Shown here piece after piece: positions 11,154 through 22,322 of a stretch of DNA of 64,000 bases. A model generated the notes under the pieces. The model did no database searches, was not told the DNA's origin, and was given only the letters and a program-made list of their open reading frames with translations. The stretch's first letter is position 1; each line of letters starts with the position of its first letter. The stretch spans positions 5,704,001 to 5,768,000 of the forward strand of contig NC_026504.1 in assembly GCF_000182925.2 (NCBI RefSeq), given 5' to 3'. A program made the position numbers and the translations under genes. Source of the stretch: Neurospora crassa OR74A (lineage: Eukaryota > Ascomycota > Sordariomycetes > Sordariales > Sordariaceae).

Positions 11154-13118
11154 TCACTTAAACGCCTTCAACCCCTCCCCACCTACCTTCTTTACCTTCC
11201 CCCCCTCCTTCGCCTCCTCCTCCATCATCTTCCTCAACACCCTCCCCAACCTCTCCACCCCCTCCACCAAATCCTCTTCCTCCTCCCAGCTAAAACACAC
11301 CCGCAAATGTCTCGGGAACCTAATCCCCACATTCTCCTTCGGTATTCCCTCCCCACTAACCTCCGCATTCTCCCCCGGACTCACCACCAGTCGTTCCTCT
11401 TCCAGCGCCCGCTCCGCCACCTCCTTCGCCGTGAATCCCGTTTCCGGCAACTCCAACCACAAAAAGTACCCCCCATACACCTCCCCCTCCTTTTCCTTGC
11501 GTTCGGCACCAGTCCGATTATCCTCAATCACTCTCACCCCCAACGGCACCACTAATTCGCGCCTGATTGCATCCATCGTCAACGCATGTCGCTTCTGCAA
11601 GCCCGGACGGACTACCTCGCTTAAATGCCTATCTAACGCGCCAGACTGGATGAGTTCGTGAATGAGCGCCGCGCAAAACTGTGAAGGGGCGCCGCCTGAG
11701 CGCGTGCTTCCCGTCTGGGAGAGCCCGTGAGCAAAGGCGGGCGTGGAGTGCGTCCAGCCTGTGCGGAGGCCGGGCGATAGTAGTTTAGAAAAAGAGCCGT
11801 TGGAGACGGCGTGGCCGAAGTGGAGGGATGCGATGGTGCGGGTGGGGAAGAGGGGTTGCATGTCTTCTACTTGGTGATCTTCGTTGGGGATACTGGAAGG
11901 AGAAGAACGGGTGTAGTGTGCGGAGAGAGAGAGGTCGTGGAGGGAGGGGCCGAGGGAAATGTCAATGTCGGAGAGGCGGGGGAGGGGAGTGGGTAGGGAG
12001 ATGGTGGTTTTGGAAGATGAGGGAGAGGAAGGAGAGGAAGAAGGGAGGACGGGCCATTGGAGAAAGTCGTAGACGTCGTCGGAGATGATCAGGGCGTCGT
12101 ATTTGCGGGCTAGTTGGACGAGTGCGTGCCGGCGGGAGAGAGAGGTGGTGATGCCCGAGGGGTTGGCGGAGGTGGCGACGAGGTAGATGATGTGTTTGTA
12201 GCATTTGCGGTGGGGGCCGGGGGTTTTGTAGACCTGGGGGCTGTTAGTTGTGATTCTGAATGGGGGTATAAGTGGTGATGAGAGAGGTGGGAGTGGAAGT
12301 GGGAGTGAAAGTCGGACTGGGTGTGAGTGTCGTGAGCATGGACGAACAGGAGGGTAGCGATATAAAATCCAAGAAGAGGGGTTCTATCCCCTTTCTCGAT
12401 TTCCTTCCCGCTACTCCATATATTCCTTTCTTTGCATCCTCATTCCTCACTTCCCCCCCCCCCCCCCCCCCCCCCCCCCCCTTTTTCTTCACCGAACACC
12501 CAAACAACAGAACACAAAACTCACCGGTTTCCCAGGCCATTCTTTCTCCCCCTCCACATCCAAAATCCCCCTCTCCAGCTCCTCCAAATCCACTCCCTCC
12601 TCATCCTCCCTCACCCCCTTCAGCTTCCCATTCCCAACCGCAAACCCCGCATCCTCAAAAATCGGCACCGCCAAAAAATAGCACGGACTAACCGCCCACA
12701 CAGCCCTCGTATACGCCGGATCCGTAAATCCCTGCAGGATATTCGCCAAGTTCTGACTCGCTCCGCCCGTGATACAAATCTGCTCTGCCGTCGTCAGGGT
12801 AGGAAACCCATGGGACGGATAAGTCTCGTGGGCGGTATAGTTTTGGGTCAACCAGGCTGCGAGGGAGTGCCGAAGGGGTTCGTAGCCTGGGTCGGCGCCG
12901 TATTGGAGGGCGGGGATGTTGAAAGAAAATTTGGATGAGGGTTCGTCTTCGGGAGGAGAGGTGAGGAGCGAGGTGCTGGCGGAGAGAAGGTGGGAGGGGG
13001 GAAGGAGGTGGGGGGAGGGCCAGCCGCGGAGGAGGTTGATTTGTTTCTTTTCGCCGGGTTGGGAGAGAGGGGTTGGGACGTCGGGGTCGGAGAGGGCGGG
13101 GGGTGTTGAGGGGGACAT
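11154..13118 (-). CDS. PLP-dependent aminotransferase, class I/II fold
   Basis: Probable amino-acid aminotransferase. Two exons, 13118-12525 and 12233-11154, give 557 aa. Fold-type I features are visible: ITGGASQNLANILQGF (cofactor phosphate-binding loop region), SANPSGITTSLSRRHALV, DALIISDDVYDFL (Asp and Tyr contacts with the PLP ring), and the Schiff-base motif SNGSFSKLLSPGLRTGW with Lys near residue 348. A C-terminal RVCFSWEEEEDL segment carries the substrate-carboxylate Arg expected in this family. The protein resembles the ARO8/MocR-like branch, but the substrate cannot be told. The start at 13118 is chosen because the following NLLRGWPSPHLLP is family-like; in-frame ATGs at 13247 and 13301 would add low-complexity residues. 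The 291-nt intron contains a 29-nt C run. Confidence 0.88.
12453..12481 (+). repeat. 29-nt C homopolymer inside the aminotransferase intron
   Basis: A run of 29 C on plus (G on the transcribed-sense minus strand), 44 nt downstream of the intron donor at 12524. It could form G-quadruplex structure in the pre-mRNA or be unstable in length. Confidence 0.9.
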
Positions 13119-14258
13119 GTTGGCGGTGGTTGTTGTTAATGTTGTTGATGTGTTGATGTTAACTTGGAGTGATGAAGACGTTGGAATGTTGAGTTGTTGG
13201 TGAGATGAGTGGAACCTAGATAAGGTTGGTGGTGGTTTTGGGACCATAGCTTTGTTATTAACCTGGCAGCGAGTGAATCTCAAATGCCGTGGTGAAACCA
13301 TTCAGTTTATCTCAGCCTAACCCATTTGTCCGTCGTGATCGCCGTCGTGAATGATGTCGTATTGCGGGGAATCTAGGTTGCGGGGCCGGCCGGCCGGAGG
13401 TGTGGGGCTGGACGGGGCTGACGGAACACAAGCAATGGATGAGGTGACGTCTGGAGGTCTCACTACCGAATGCGGCCCGGGAGATCTCCGACGACTAGCC
13501 GGTATAACCAGTCACAAGCTTCAAATCTGCGAAAGCGGTCTGTAAGATCGGGGAATACACCCACGTTTGATGACGTCCAAAGCAGCCATGCTCTCAATAG
13601 TAAAGTCGGGAATCTTGAGCTAAACTTTCGTCAAGATTTTGTGCTGTAGCAAACAGGCTTTTTCGCTGATCATGAGTAGAGATTATGACTAGGCTCTGCT
13701 TCTCTATCCTGGTAATTATATTCCTAATCACTCGTAAAGAAATGACAAACCATTCTGGTGCTTTTGGCCGTAATAGTGATACATATGGTGTTCCTTTTTC
13801 CCCCCCTCCTGTAAGCCATTTCCCCAAGTGCCCGTCCAAAACAAAAACCAACGCCATATCATACTAACCAACCCGCTTGCTACCCATGCAATCTTGTTCT
13901 CATGACTATTACAACGAGAATAACACAGACATCCCAGCAGTAAGAGCGCTCGCTCCCCAAATATTGAATGATCCACCAAGACGACATACCACCTATTGTA
14001 TCCATGACCCAATAAATCAACGAAACCATTGTAAAAATCCAACAAAGGTCAAGTGCACTTTGCGGCCATGTTAATGACCATTCTGTTTGCATACACTACT
14101 GCAAGGTTTCCAGTATCTGATCGATTCAGGAATTGATCTTCTTTTGTTGGCGTAATGCTGATGGTTTCGTTTTCTTTTAATTGGGTCATGAATCCGTGTG
14201 GTGGTGTCACGAGTGTGTCGTCTTGGTGTATCATTCAATATTTGCTGAGCGAGAGCAA
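13119..14258. other. intergenic region with a diverged inverted repeat
   Basis: This region lies between the aminotransferase start and the ESA1 stop. It holds no supportable gene. Its right part contains an inverted repeat with arms of about 100 nt, described separately. Confidence 0.5.
13947..14256. repeat. diverged inverted repeat, MITE-like, abutting the ESA1 3' end
   Basis: The reverse complement of 13947-14048 aligns with 14140-14256 on plus. Shared blocks include TTTGTTGG, ATGGTTTCGTT, ATTGGGTCATG, TGTCGTCTTGGTG and ATCATTCAATATTTG, followed by GAGCGAG. Differences include a 7-nt gap and a 3-nt gap plus scattered substitutions. The spacer is about 90 nt. The right arm ends within a few bases of the ESA1 stop codon (14259-14261). 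No terminal target-site duplication was identified. Confidence 0.75.
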
Positions 14259-15855
14259 CTACCACCCCCATGTCCGATTAAGCGCCGTGAACACCGGTGG
14301 CTTCCACTGGATCCTCTCGGGATCAATCAGCCTCTTTTGCTTCGCTTTGCTCTTCTCCCTCTGCTTGATCAGCTTCTCCGGTACCACAATCTTGTGCTCG
14401 CCCTTGTGGTACACCTGCATCTTGAGCGCCTGCAACGTATGTTCCACATCCTGTGTCGTCATGGCCAGGGCAACAGCAATGTTCTCAATCGTGCAAGCTT
14501 CCTTTCGCTCGTTGTACCCGAGCAAGATATCGATGATGTTCTCGGACCAATACTGTCTATATGACAGCAGACCCAGATCGGACAGGGGCTTCTCGGGCGA
14601 GCCGAGCTTGCCTTCGATTTTGGACAGTTCGTACGAGAATTGGATGAGCAGGCGACCGTATCCCTTGCGTTGGTACTGCGGAAGGGTCAAGATACAGGCG
14701 ACGTTGTAGCCGTCCGTAGACTCTTTTTCTTTGGAGAAGTACCCGATGATGTGGCACCCCCGGTCGTCGCGGGTGGTCATGACGTAGAACAAAAACGGGT
14801 CGACATCGTAGTAAAGGGTTTTGTGGTCGAGAAACATCTTGGACAGCAAGCAGAGGTTGCGACACCAGGTGCGCTGACGTCGCCCGTCGATTTCGAAAAA
14901 GGAGACGTAGTCGTCCCGGTAGATTTCGTTTCCGGGCGGGTGGTGTAGAGTGCACTTTTGTCGGTGACGCACAAAGGATTTCAACTCGCCGTAGTACGAG
15001 AGACAGAACTCGCAGATGTAGATGCAGTCTTCTTGGTCAAAGATCTGCGGGTAGGGCGAGAAATACCACGGGAAGAGGACGTAGCGGCCGAATTCCACCT
15101 TGGAGATATTCCGAATGCGCGAGATCTCGGTAGGGTTCTGTGTCATGGAGCCGGATGTTCGCAACTTTTCAATCTCTTGTTCCCTGGAAAAAGACGGCTG
15201 GCGTTGTTTCTTAGCGGCTGGTATTTCGTCCTCATCCATATCGATCTCGTCGGCTTTCCTCTTGACTCCCTTGTCCCCACCAACCTCCAAACTGGCGTTG
15301 ACGTCGGTTCCATCTTCCGTCTTCCCCCGTTGCCTGTTATTCTTCCCTGGCTGGCTTTCGACAAACTCGGTCCATGGGTGTGGTGTCTGCCCGTCCGATG
15401 CGACTGACTGCTCCCTCTTGCTGGCCTTTTTCTGGTTGTTCTTCTTGGACGGTTGCTTCTTGGATACCGTCGAGTTGTTTTTCTTGGTCTTGGCGTCCTT
15501 CTGCTTGTCCTTGTCCGGGTTGGGCCACTCGACGTCCTGCTCGAAATCGATTCTGGCGGCCGGCACCCATTCGTCGAGACGCTTGTTGAAGTTGTCAAAG
15601 TTGCAGTAGAATTGCCGGCCGGACTTGGTGTCTTTGATACTGAGGATCTCTGCTCGTCGTAATTGGCCTTCTTTCATCACCATGGCAATACATCCCATTC
15701 TGTTTGGTGGTGTTAGTATCTGGTTTTTCAACGACGATGGGGGGTGCCGTGGACAATGATGGGACGGAAACATACTTGATGGTGTCGGGCGTCGCCTTGC
15801 CCTTCTGTCGCTTCTCGTCGGAGCCGACAGTGGCATCGCCACCTGGGGGACTCAT
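14259..15855 (-). CDS. ESA1: MYST-family histone acetyltransferase, NuA4 catalytic subunit
   Basis: Catalytic subunit of NuA4, which acetylates histone H4 and H2A tails in the nucleus. Two exons, 15855-15776 and 15699-14259, give 506 aa; the intron has a GTATGT donor and a TACTAAC branch site. Domains: Tudor-knot chromodomain (about 28-80), a lysine-rich linker with KKXK-type nuclear signals, then the MYST domain (about 225-490). Visible residues include the C2HC zinc finger (C256, C259, H272, C276), the auto-acetylated lysine expected at 320 in DHKTLYYDVDPF, the catalytic Cys near 362 in NVACILTLPQ, the acetyl-CoA loop QRKGYG (370-375) and the catalytic Glu near 396 in GSPEKPLSDLG. All key residues are present. 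It shares a 624-bp divergent promoter with REX4. Confidence 0.97.
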
Positions 15856-16479
15856 GATGGCGGCTATGTGTGATCCAACTGTATATGATTCGGTCGATAA
15901 CTTGCGATGGTTTGCGACAAGATTTGATGGTTGTGGACGATGGGCGATTGAATGCGATCAATCTGACGGGCGACGCGCGACGTCAGTCTTGAAGTGTTTT
16001 GTAGTGTTCAGCGACTCTTTCAGTGGACGCTTCCCGAACGTTTTGGAGGGGTCCTTCAGTGGCGAGCCCACGTGTTTGGGCCGTCATTTCAGCGGGGATG
16101 CAATGGGACACAGCGGCAGATCCCTGCATGGCTTGCCTACCCTGTCAATCGTCCAGGAACCGATTTCCCCAGTTGAATTTTTAAGTGAACACCAAAGTGG
16201 GGCCCATATTCAACATCCACTTTCACGTTCATACAAAAAAGTTATCACCTTCTGGAAATCTTCCGTTTGTCTCAACCTTTTGTTTACTTTCTCTCATTCC
16301 AAATAAGAATTCAGCACCAATTGGACTCCACATAACCTCGGCCGCCAATTTGTGATTGGACATACCACAAGTGATCCCTCATCGGCAGTGACACCCTCAC
16401 TTGTCTGTCTTGACTCAACACTCCATCACCACCACCACCATCAAAATCACCAAGGCAGGAGACCCTCCTGTCACCAACC
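15856..16479. promoter_or_regulatory. divergent promoter of ESA1 and REX4 with several CCAAT boxes
   Basis: CCAATTGG occurs at 16317-16324, CCAAT at 16345-16349 and its complement ATTGG at 16355-16359, all within 170 bp of the REX4 start. A CAC/ATC-rich microsatellite-like stretch lies near 16428-16446. Clustering of CCAAT cores is direct observation; binding by the CBC/HAP complex is inference. Confidence 0.5.
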
Positions 16480-17700
16480 ATGGCCCCGGAACTCTCCTCC
16501 AACTGGAAGAAGTTGCAAGAAAAGCTCAAGGCCCCTCAACCAACCAAATCAGCTCCCATCAGCCAAGAAGCCGCTTTCAAGCAAGCCATTTCCAAAAAGT
16601 CCATTTCCTCCGAAACCCTCAAGCGCAAGGCCGAGGAGAGTCAACAACAGCAACAAGCCTCCAACCCTTCCAAGAAGCCAAAAAGACAAAAGTCCCAAAC
16701 CCAGTCTCAACCCAGCAGCCAAAAACCAACAGAAGAAAAAATGGGCGGCAACGTCCAATCCAAGCCCACCACCTCCTCCTCCCCAAACAGCACCCTCCCC
16801 TCCCTCCACCTCTGGGCCGACGAACAAGGCATCTCCTCTGAATCCCTCGCCGAAGCGTACAACCTTGGCCTCCGCGGCACCTCTTCTTCCTCTTCTTCTT
16901 CACACATCCCTCTCCTCTCCACCCTCCCCCCCGCCATCCCCAACGCAGGCCTCACCCTCCCCGGCCATTCTTCTTCTTCCCCTAAAAGCAACAAAAATGG
17001 CCTCCCCTTACCAACCGACCTTCCCTCATCCCTCACCCTCTCCAACGGTCTCACACTCGACACTTCCACCACCACCGACCTCGCACTAATCCTGCAAGCA
17101 ACCAAGTCCAACACGCTCGGCAAATACCTCTCCATCGACTGCGAAATGGTCGGCACCGGTCCCTCGGGCGCCACCAGTGTCCTCGCTCGATGCTCCATCG
17201 TCGACTTCCACGGACACCAAATTTACGACTCGTACGTTCGCCCCACTGCTTTCGTGACCGACTGGCGCACGCATGTATCAGGCATTTCCAAGCGCCACAT
17301 GGCGTCCGCACGATCGTTCGAGTCCGTACAAGCAACTGTGGCTGCCCTTTTGAAAGGTCGGATATTGGTGGGTCATGATGTCAAGCATGATTTGGAGGTG
17401 TTGGGGTTTGAGCATCCGCATCGGGATATTAGGGATACGGCCAAGTACAGTGGGTTTCGAAAGTATGGACATGGGCCGAAGCCGAGTTTAAGGGTGTTGG
17501 CCAAGGAGGTTTTGGGCATCGAGATTCATCAGGGACAGCATAGTAGTGTGGAGGATGCGAGGGTAGCCATGCTGTTGTTTAGGAAGGAGAAGCATGGGTT
17601 TGATATGGAGAATAGTAATCGGTATGAGGAGGGGCAGGCGAAGAAAGGAGGTAATGGTGGTGGTGGTGGAGGAGGAAAGAAGAAGAAGGGCAAGAAGTGA
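16480..17700 (+). CDS. REX4: RNA exonuclease 4, DEDDh 3'-5' exonuclease
   Basis: Nuclear/nucleolar 3'-5' exonuclease of the REX4/ISG20 family, linked in yeast to rRNA processing. A single uninterrupted frame gives 406 aa. The N-terminal 200 residues are low complexity and basic, with KKPKR nuclear-localisation-like motifs and Ser runs. The exonuclease domain spans about 214-375. Catalytic residues are visible: D220 and E222 in SIDCEMVGTG (Exo I), D300 in LVGHDVKHDLEV (Exo II), and H354 and D359 in HSSVEDARVAM (Exo III). The tail is Gly/Lys-rich. The internal LPSLHLWADEQGISSESLAEAYNLG segment may be a family N-terminal motif. No intron is apparent, unlike most neighbours. Confidence 0.95.
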   Translation: MAPELSSNWKKLQEKLKAPQPTKSAPISQEAAFKQAISKKSISSETLKRKAEESQQQQQASNPSKKPKRQKSQTQSQPSSQKPTEEKMGGNVQSKPTTSSSPNSTLPSLHLWADEQGISSESLAEAYNLGLRGTSSSSSSSHIPLLSTLPPAIPNAGLTLPGHSSSSPKSNKNGLPLPTDLPSSLTLSNGLTLDTSTTTDLALILQATKSNTLGKYLSIDCEMVGTGPSGATSVLARCSIVDFHGHQIYDSYVRPTAFVTDWRTHVSGISKRHMASARSFESVQATVAALLKGRILVGHDVKHDLEVLGFEHPHRDIRDTAKYSGFRKYGHGPKPSLRVLAKEVLGIEIHQGQHSSVEDARVAMLLFRKEKHGFDMENSNRYEEGQAKKGGNGGGGGGGKKKKGKK

Positions 17701-18096
17701 AGAGATGGAAGGAGGGAGGAGTCTATTAGGTCTAAGGTGCCTATCCGCCTTTACCTGGATATCATGTTTGCATCCCCAGATTTTCTTGTGTAGGTATACC
17801 CATTCCTGCTTTCTTCAGCTCTTCTCATCAGCAACTGATCAAACAGCAGAAAGCCAAATCTATCTTGTCCTTGACATCGATCGTCGTTTTCTTGCTTCGC
17901 ATACAATCCGAGTGAAACTAGCAAACGGACGCCTAAAACTCACAAGATGCCATGCCGCGGTCTATATGTTGCTGCCCGAAACCATCTCTAACAATCACCA
18001 ACATCCGCCCTTTCCTTACTGGCCATGATCACCATAATGCTTTGCTGCACACGAAACTGGAGGCAAAATCATCTTCACTGCGTTCCTCAGTAATGA
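17701..18096. other. short convergent intergenic region
   Basis: Holds the 3' ends of REX4 and the minus-strand methyltransferase gene. Nothing else was seen. Confidence 0.5.
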
Positions 18097-19704
18097 TCAC
18101 AAGGGAATACCCTCCATCAGCTCAAGCGCACCCTCCCTGCCAACTGTGATAATCACATCGCCCAACGTCTTGGTCAGGAAACCGGCCTCACTATACGAAA
18201 AGTAGTACTGGACCATGTGTCAGCTTCGTCAACTCCAATCACCGGAAGAATAACTCACCTCCCACTTCCGCTTAAACACTTCAACGTCTGTCTCCGTCAA
18301 GCTAGGATGCTCCACCATTAAGGCCGGCACGATCACGCTGTCAAACCTGTTCATAAAGGCCTCCCTCCACAGCCTCAGCGCCTTGACATAATGTGGACCG
18401 ATGTTCTTGATCTTTTCGACAATGAGCGTTCCGTTGGACTCGGTCGTGATGTGGTTGATCAACTGCGTGACAGATGGGAGGTATCCTCCAGGGAATATGT
18501 AGTGGTTAATGAAGCTACAGACGTTAGCTAATGATACACCCCACAAGGGACCGACGACTTACTCTTCACGCTTCGAATAGCCTTTGTGTCGTCCCTCCGG
18601 CATGGTGATGCACTGGAACACGGCAATCCCTCCGTCTTTCTTCAGCAGCCTGTCAACGCGCGAGAAAAACGTGGCCAGAAACTTTTCGCCCACGGCCTCG
18701 ATCATTTCGCAAGATATGATCTTGTCGTAGGGGACCTCCGGGTCAGGCAGCATTCGGTAGTCCAACAGATGCACAGCAATCTTGTCCGAAAACCCCGCTG
18801 CCCAGATCCTCCTCTCCGCGAAGGTCTTTTGCTCCTGTGACAGGGTTATAGTCGTGACGCGGCAGCCTGTCTGGCGCACGGCTTCAATAGCCATGGTGCC
18901 CCAGCCGGTCCCAAATTCCAGGACATGGTCGGTTCGCTTGATTTTGGCTGCTTCAATGAAATAGTTGATCTTTCTCATCTGAGCACTTTCCAGACTCTCC
19001 TCCTGTTTGGTGCGACTGTTAGTCGTGTGGTTCCAGATGGGACACGAATACATCATATCTGGCGACAGAAAAGCAGCAAACATGCCGTTGCTGATGTCGT
19101 AATGCCTGACGATGTTCAGACGAGCATTGTCCATGGTATTTGCCAGGCGAGCGAGACCGGCGACGTGGGAAAATAACCCAGAAAACAAAGTCGTGCCGTT
19201 GTTCAGCTGTTCACGGTTCAAGATGAACAATTGGAAGAAGGACGTCAGATCGTCACACTCGAACTCGCCGAGCATGTACGACTCTGCAAAACCCATGTCG
19301 GTGAACAGAAGTAGTCGCAACCAGAACGCGTCGTCCTTCACAACCAGCTCCGCACCAGGGAGATCGGTGGCCTTACGCTCGTCCTCAGATTCGGAAGGGC
19401 GGCGGAGGCAGAGGACGAGGTTGCCGAGCTCGTCAGGCCCAGTGCCGAATGATTCGCCGTGCACAAAAACCTCGTCGGACACTTGGTCAACGAGAAGAAA
19501 GGTGCCAACTTTGAGGGAAGCGAACGTGGTTTGGGCCATGTCTTTGGCGAACTGGATGGCGGGACCCCATGTCAAGCTACCTAGCTTGTAGCGCAGGTGC
19601 GCAGTGCCCAGGTAGAATATCTCTGTGAGACCTTGGTGAATGTTGGCAAGATGTTGTAGAGGATGTATCTCTCCGAACTCCAGGACTCTTGCGAAGTGAT
19701 CCAT
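18097..19704 (-). CDS. cyclopropane-fatty-acyl-phospholipid synthase family methyltransferase
   Basis: SAM-dependent enzyme that, in its family, adds a methylene or methyl group to unsaturated acyl chains of phospholipids. Three exons: 19704-18563, 18514-18259 and 18207-18097, giving 502 aa. The N-terminal part has the usual sterol-carrier-like region (WGPAIQFAK, LKVGTFLLVD, FWLRLLLFTDMGFAESYMLGEF). Then NIVRHYDISNGMFAAFLSPDMMYSC, the SAM motif VLEFGTGWGT (261-270), LSQEQKTFAERR, LLDYRMLP, and SCEMIEAVGEKF, with FINHYIFPGGYLPS after the first intron. The C-terminus YSEAGFLTKTLGDVIITVGR is typical. The first 45 residues are not clearly family-like, so the start is uncertain. A CCAATTGG palindrome lies at 20088-20095 upstream. 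Whether the product is cyclopropane or methyl-branched lipid cannot be told. Confidence 0.9.
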
Positions 19705-22322
19705 GAGACTTTCTGCTTTTTTCGTGATTTGATTGAGGATAGATGCGCTTGGGGACTGCCTCAGGTTGGTTCCACTCGTACCTGGAAGAGGGCCGGTGGT
19801 CGTTAGTGCAAGTCGGGGGGAGAGAAAGTTGATGAGAAGTGCCTACTCTTTGGGATCCTGTCCGTGGGAAGCTATGAGATCGGGAGTTGGCAGAATTTGT
19901 ATCGAGGAGGAAGCGTCTGGAGTTGATCTGAGTCACCAGAAAAGGTTGGACTCTGGGCTGGATTGGAGGCCGCAAGTCCGAGTGAATAGCAGACGCGCTA
20001 TTGTGTCTGTTGCGCGAATCTGCGCAGGTATTGATCAGAAAAGGGGGCTTTCAGGTTTGCAAGAGTTGGGACGAAAGAGTGTCAGGTCCAATTGGTAGGT
20101 CAACAATGGAGCGCAGCCAACGGCAATAGGAGAAGTTGAGTCGGCCCGGAAGGATGAGGCCGAAGACGAAAATCACGAGTATAGGTAGGAGCATGAACAA
20201 GGCTGTCACGGCCGATGCTATAGGATGGGAAATGGTCAAGTGTAGTGTTGAAAAGTGCTGAGATATCCAAATATTTGTAGCGCCGTCCGGAAGAGACGTG
20301 AATCGGCAATCTTTTGCCCCCCGAGAGTCTCCAAGTTGGCGGTGAGGACTCCAACCAAGGTCCAAGGTCCAAACTTGAGAAAAATATTTCCTGTGCGGAT
20401 ACGGAAGGCACTTTTAGAAACGGGAGACCGCGTCACTTCCACTTTGGTCGCTACAGGTGCGATTGCGGCAAGCCTTTCATGGCCGAAGGACTGATGAGCA
20501 ACTTGAAACCGCAAGAGCGACCTCTCTCAGATGCGGTAGGTGCCTGACGATACCAATCACCTGCCGCCTCGCACGAGACGAAACCCAAAGGTATTACTGA
20601 CAGAACGTCCTTAGAAGCTCCGTGGTAGATTTGTTTCTGTATGCTGATGCCCCTGGACCTGAATGAATCAGACACGAGAGATCGTAAAGCACAGTAAATC
20701 ATTGTGAAATTTGCAATACCTGTACTGATCATGGCTACTCGCTCACTTTTCTTTTGACAATACCATACAACGAAGGCTCTTGCTCGATTCCTTACCATAC
20801 CTTCCACAATGTGTGTTGGGGTCTCCTTTCTCGTACTTTTGAGAGTGTCGAGTCATGTGTGCCGAAGTGCGGTCCGCCAAGGTCCGATGACCAAACTTGC
20901 CTGGCGAACCCGGATCAGACACTCCGAGTCTGTTAACCATCGAGTCGTCCTTTCCAAGAACTGAACTGAAGCACCAGCGGACATACTCCTGACTTGCCTG
21001 TGTTTCTGCTCAATCCCTCAGCAGGAACTGGAAGTACTGAAGTCAAAGGAGATGCCGTGCTTGCCATAAAGTGCCATTTGGCGAGGAAATGAAAATCAGC
21101 CACTCGACTGCACCTCATCAACCCGAGTTTCCAGCCAAAGGCTATAGAACCCCCCTCTCCCCTCTCACTTTCCCTCTCCTCTTTTCCCTTTTCTCTCCAC
21201 GCCGACGTAGAGAACGGCTGACTGCGCGGGAGCTCAAGATCCCTGCGTAGTATGGCGGCGGCAGCTCAATGAACAGTGCACTGCATATGCGAGAGTTGTC
21301 TGCTGTCATGTATCTCTGCTTCGGAGGGGATCCGGCCATAATTTTTGGCTACTCAAATTGAGTCCAAGCCAAGCTCTGATTGACTTTTTCTTTTTTTCAC
21401 TGCGAAGACTGCCTGAGAGGTGGTGGACTTTTCTACCTTTCTCTTTCAATTACGGTCATGCAGCAGCGACAAGCAAGGCGACCGGTCTTGACCATGTAAT
21501 CATTGAGTGTCTCCCTTCAGTTCTCGTCGCTGACGGGGTTGAGCACGTTCCCTAGGCTGCGATTCAACCCGTTAGAATTACTGTGTCCCATTCTAGAAGG
21601 ACTGTCGCTGAACACCCAAATGTATCGGCCTTTCACGCTCACTACCAGTCACCACCAAAGCTCAAAACCAGAATCATCATCCGACACCACGATCTCCAGA
21701 GCTTGAATCCACCCGACGTCTTCCCAAGGTCAAATCACCATTCACACCTACGCGGAAGTCTCTCGCCCGTATTTGAACCCGGTATCTAACACCAACTGAC
21801 CCTAACCGTCAACCCTGATACTGACTGTCCTGACGCAGGCCCAAGGTACACAGTTGGTTTAGGCTAGAACCCAGTTTCTCTGACTGACTCGGCCATTCAA
21901 ACAACACCAAACTCTCGAATCGCGATGCAGTCTCTCCTTAGAAAAGCAAGCGTCAAGTCTAGCGACATGTTCAGATTCACGGCCATCAGGGTTCAAATCG
22001 CGGGGTTGTCAACATCAAGAACCCGACTGATCTCAAGGTGAAGTTGCATTCCAGATCTCGAGTCACATCATCATCAACACATGGGTTGAAGAGGGGAACT
22101 GTCCTCCGTTGGAAGCGGCATAGGACAATGGCAACGGCGTGTGACACGGCAGAAGCCTCTTATTTGTTTCCTGTTATGCCTCTTTCCGTCCCCTCAAGGC
22201 CTTGAAGACTGGACGATATGCAGTAAAGCCCATAACACCACACTAATCATGGCTTCTATCGCACAGTTCTCCAAGCAAGCCAGGATTCGGAGCCCGGATC
22301 AGCTCTCTCTGTCCCCTTTCAG
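19705..22322. other. gene-poor region upstream of the methyltransferase and the FunK1-like gene
   Basis: No confident gene. One minus-strand open stretch at 20051-20365 encodes a hydrophobic, C-ending-codon segment (TALFMLLPILVIFVFGLILPG) that could be an unplaced exon, but its N-terminal half looks non-coding and no good donor follows. CCAATTGG occurs at 20088-20095. Confidence 0.4.

Noticed and set aside
18097-19704. Sphingolipid C9-methyltransferase
   Set aside because: The N-terminal double membrane segment and family motifs of that enzyme are absent; the motifs fit the cyclopropane-fatty-acid synthase type instead.
21751-21790. Sequence resembling a tRNA T-arm (reverse complement of ttgaacccgg)
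   Set aside because: The five-base stem does not pair and no acceptor or anticodon arm could be drawn.
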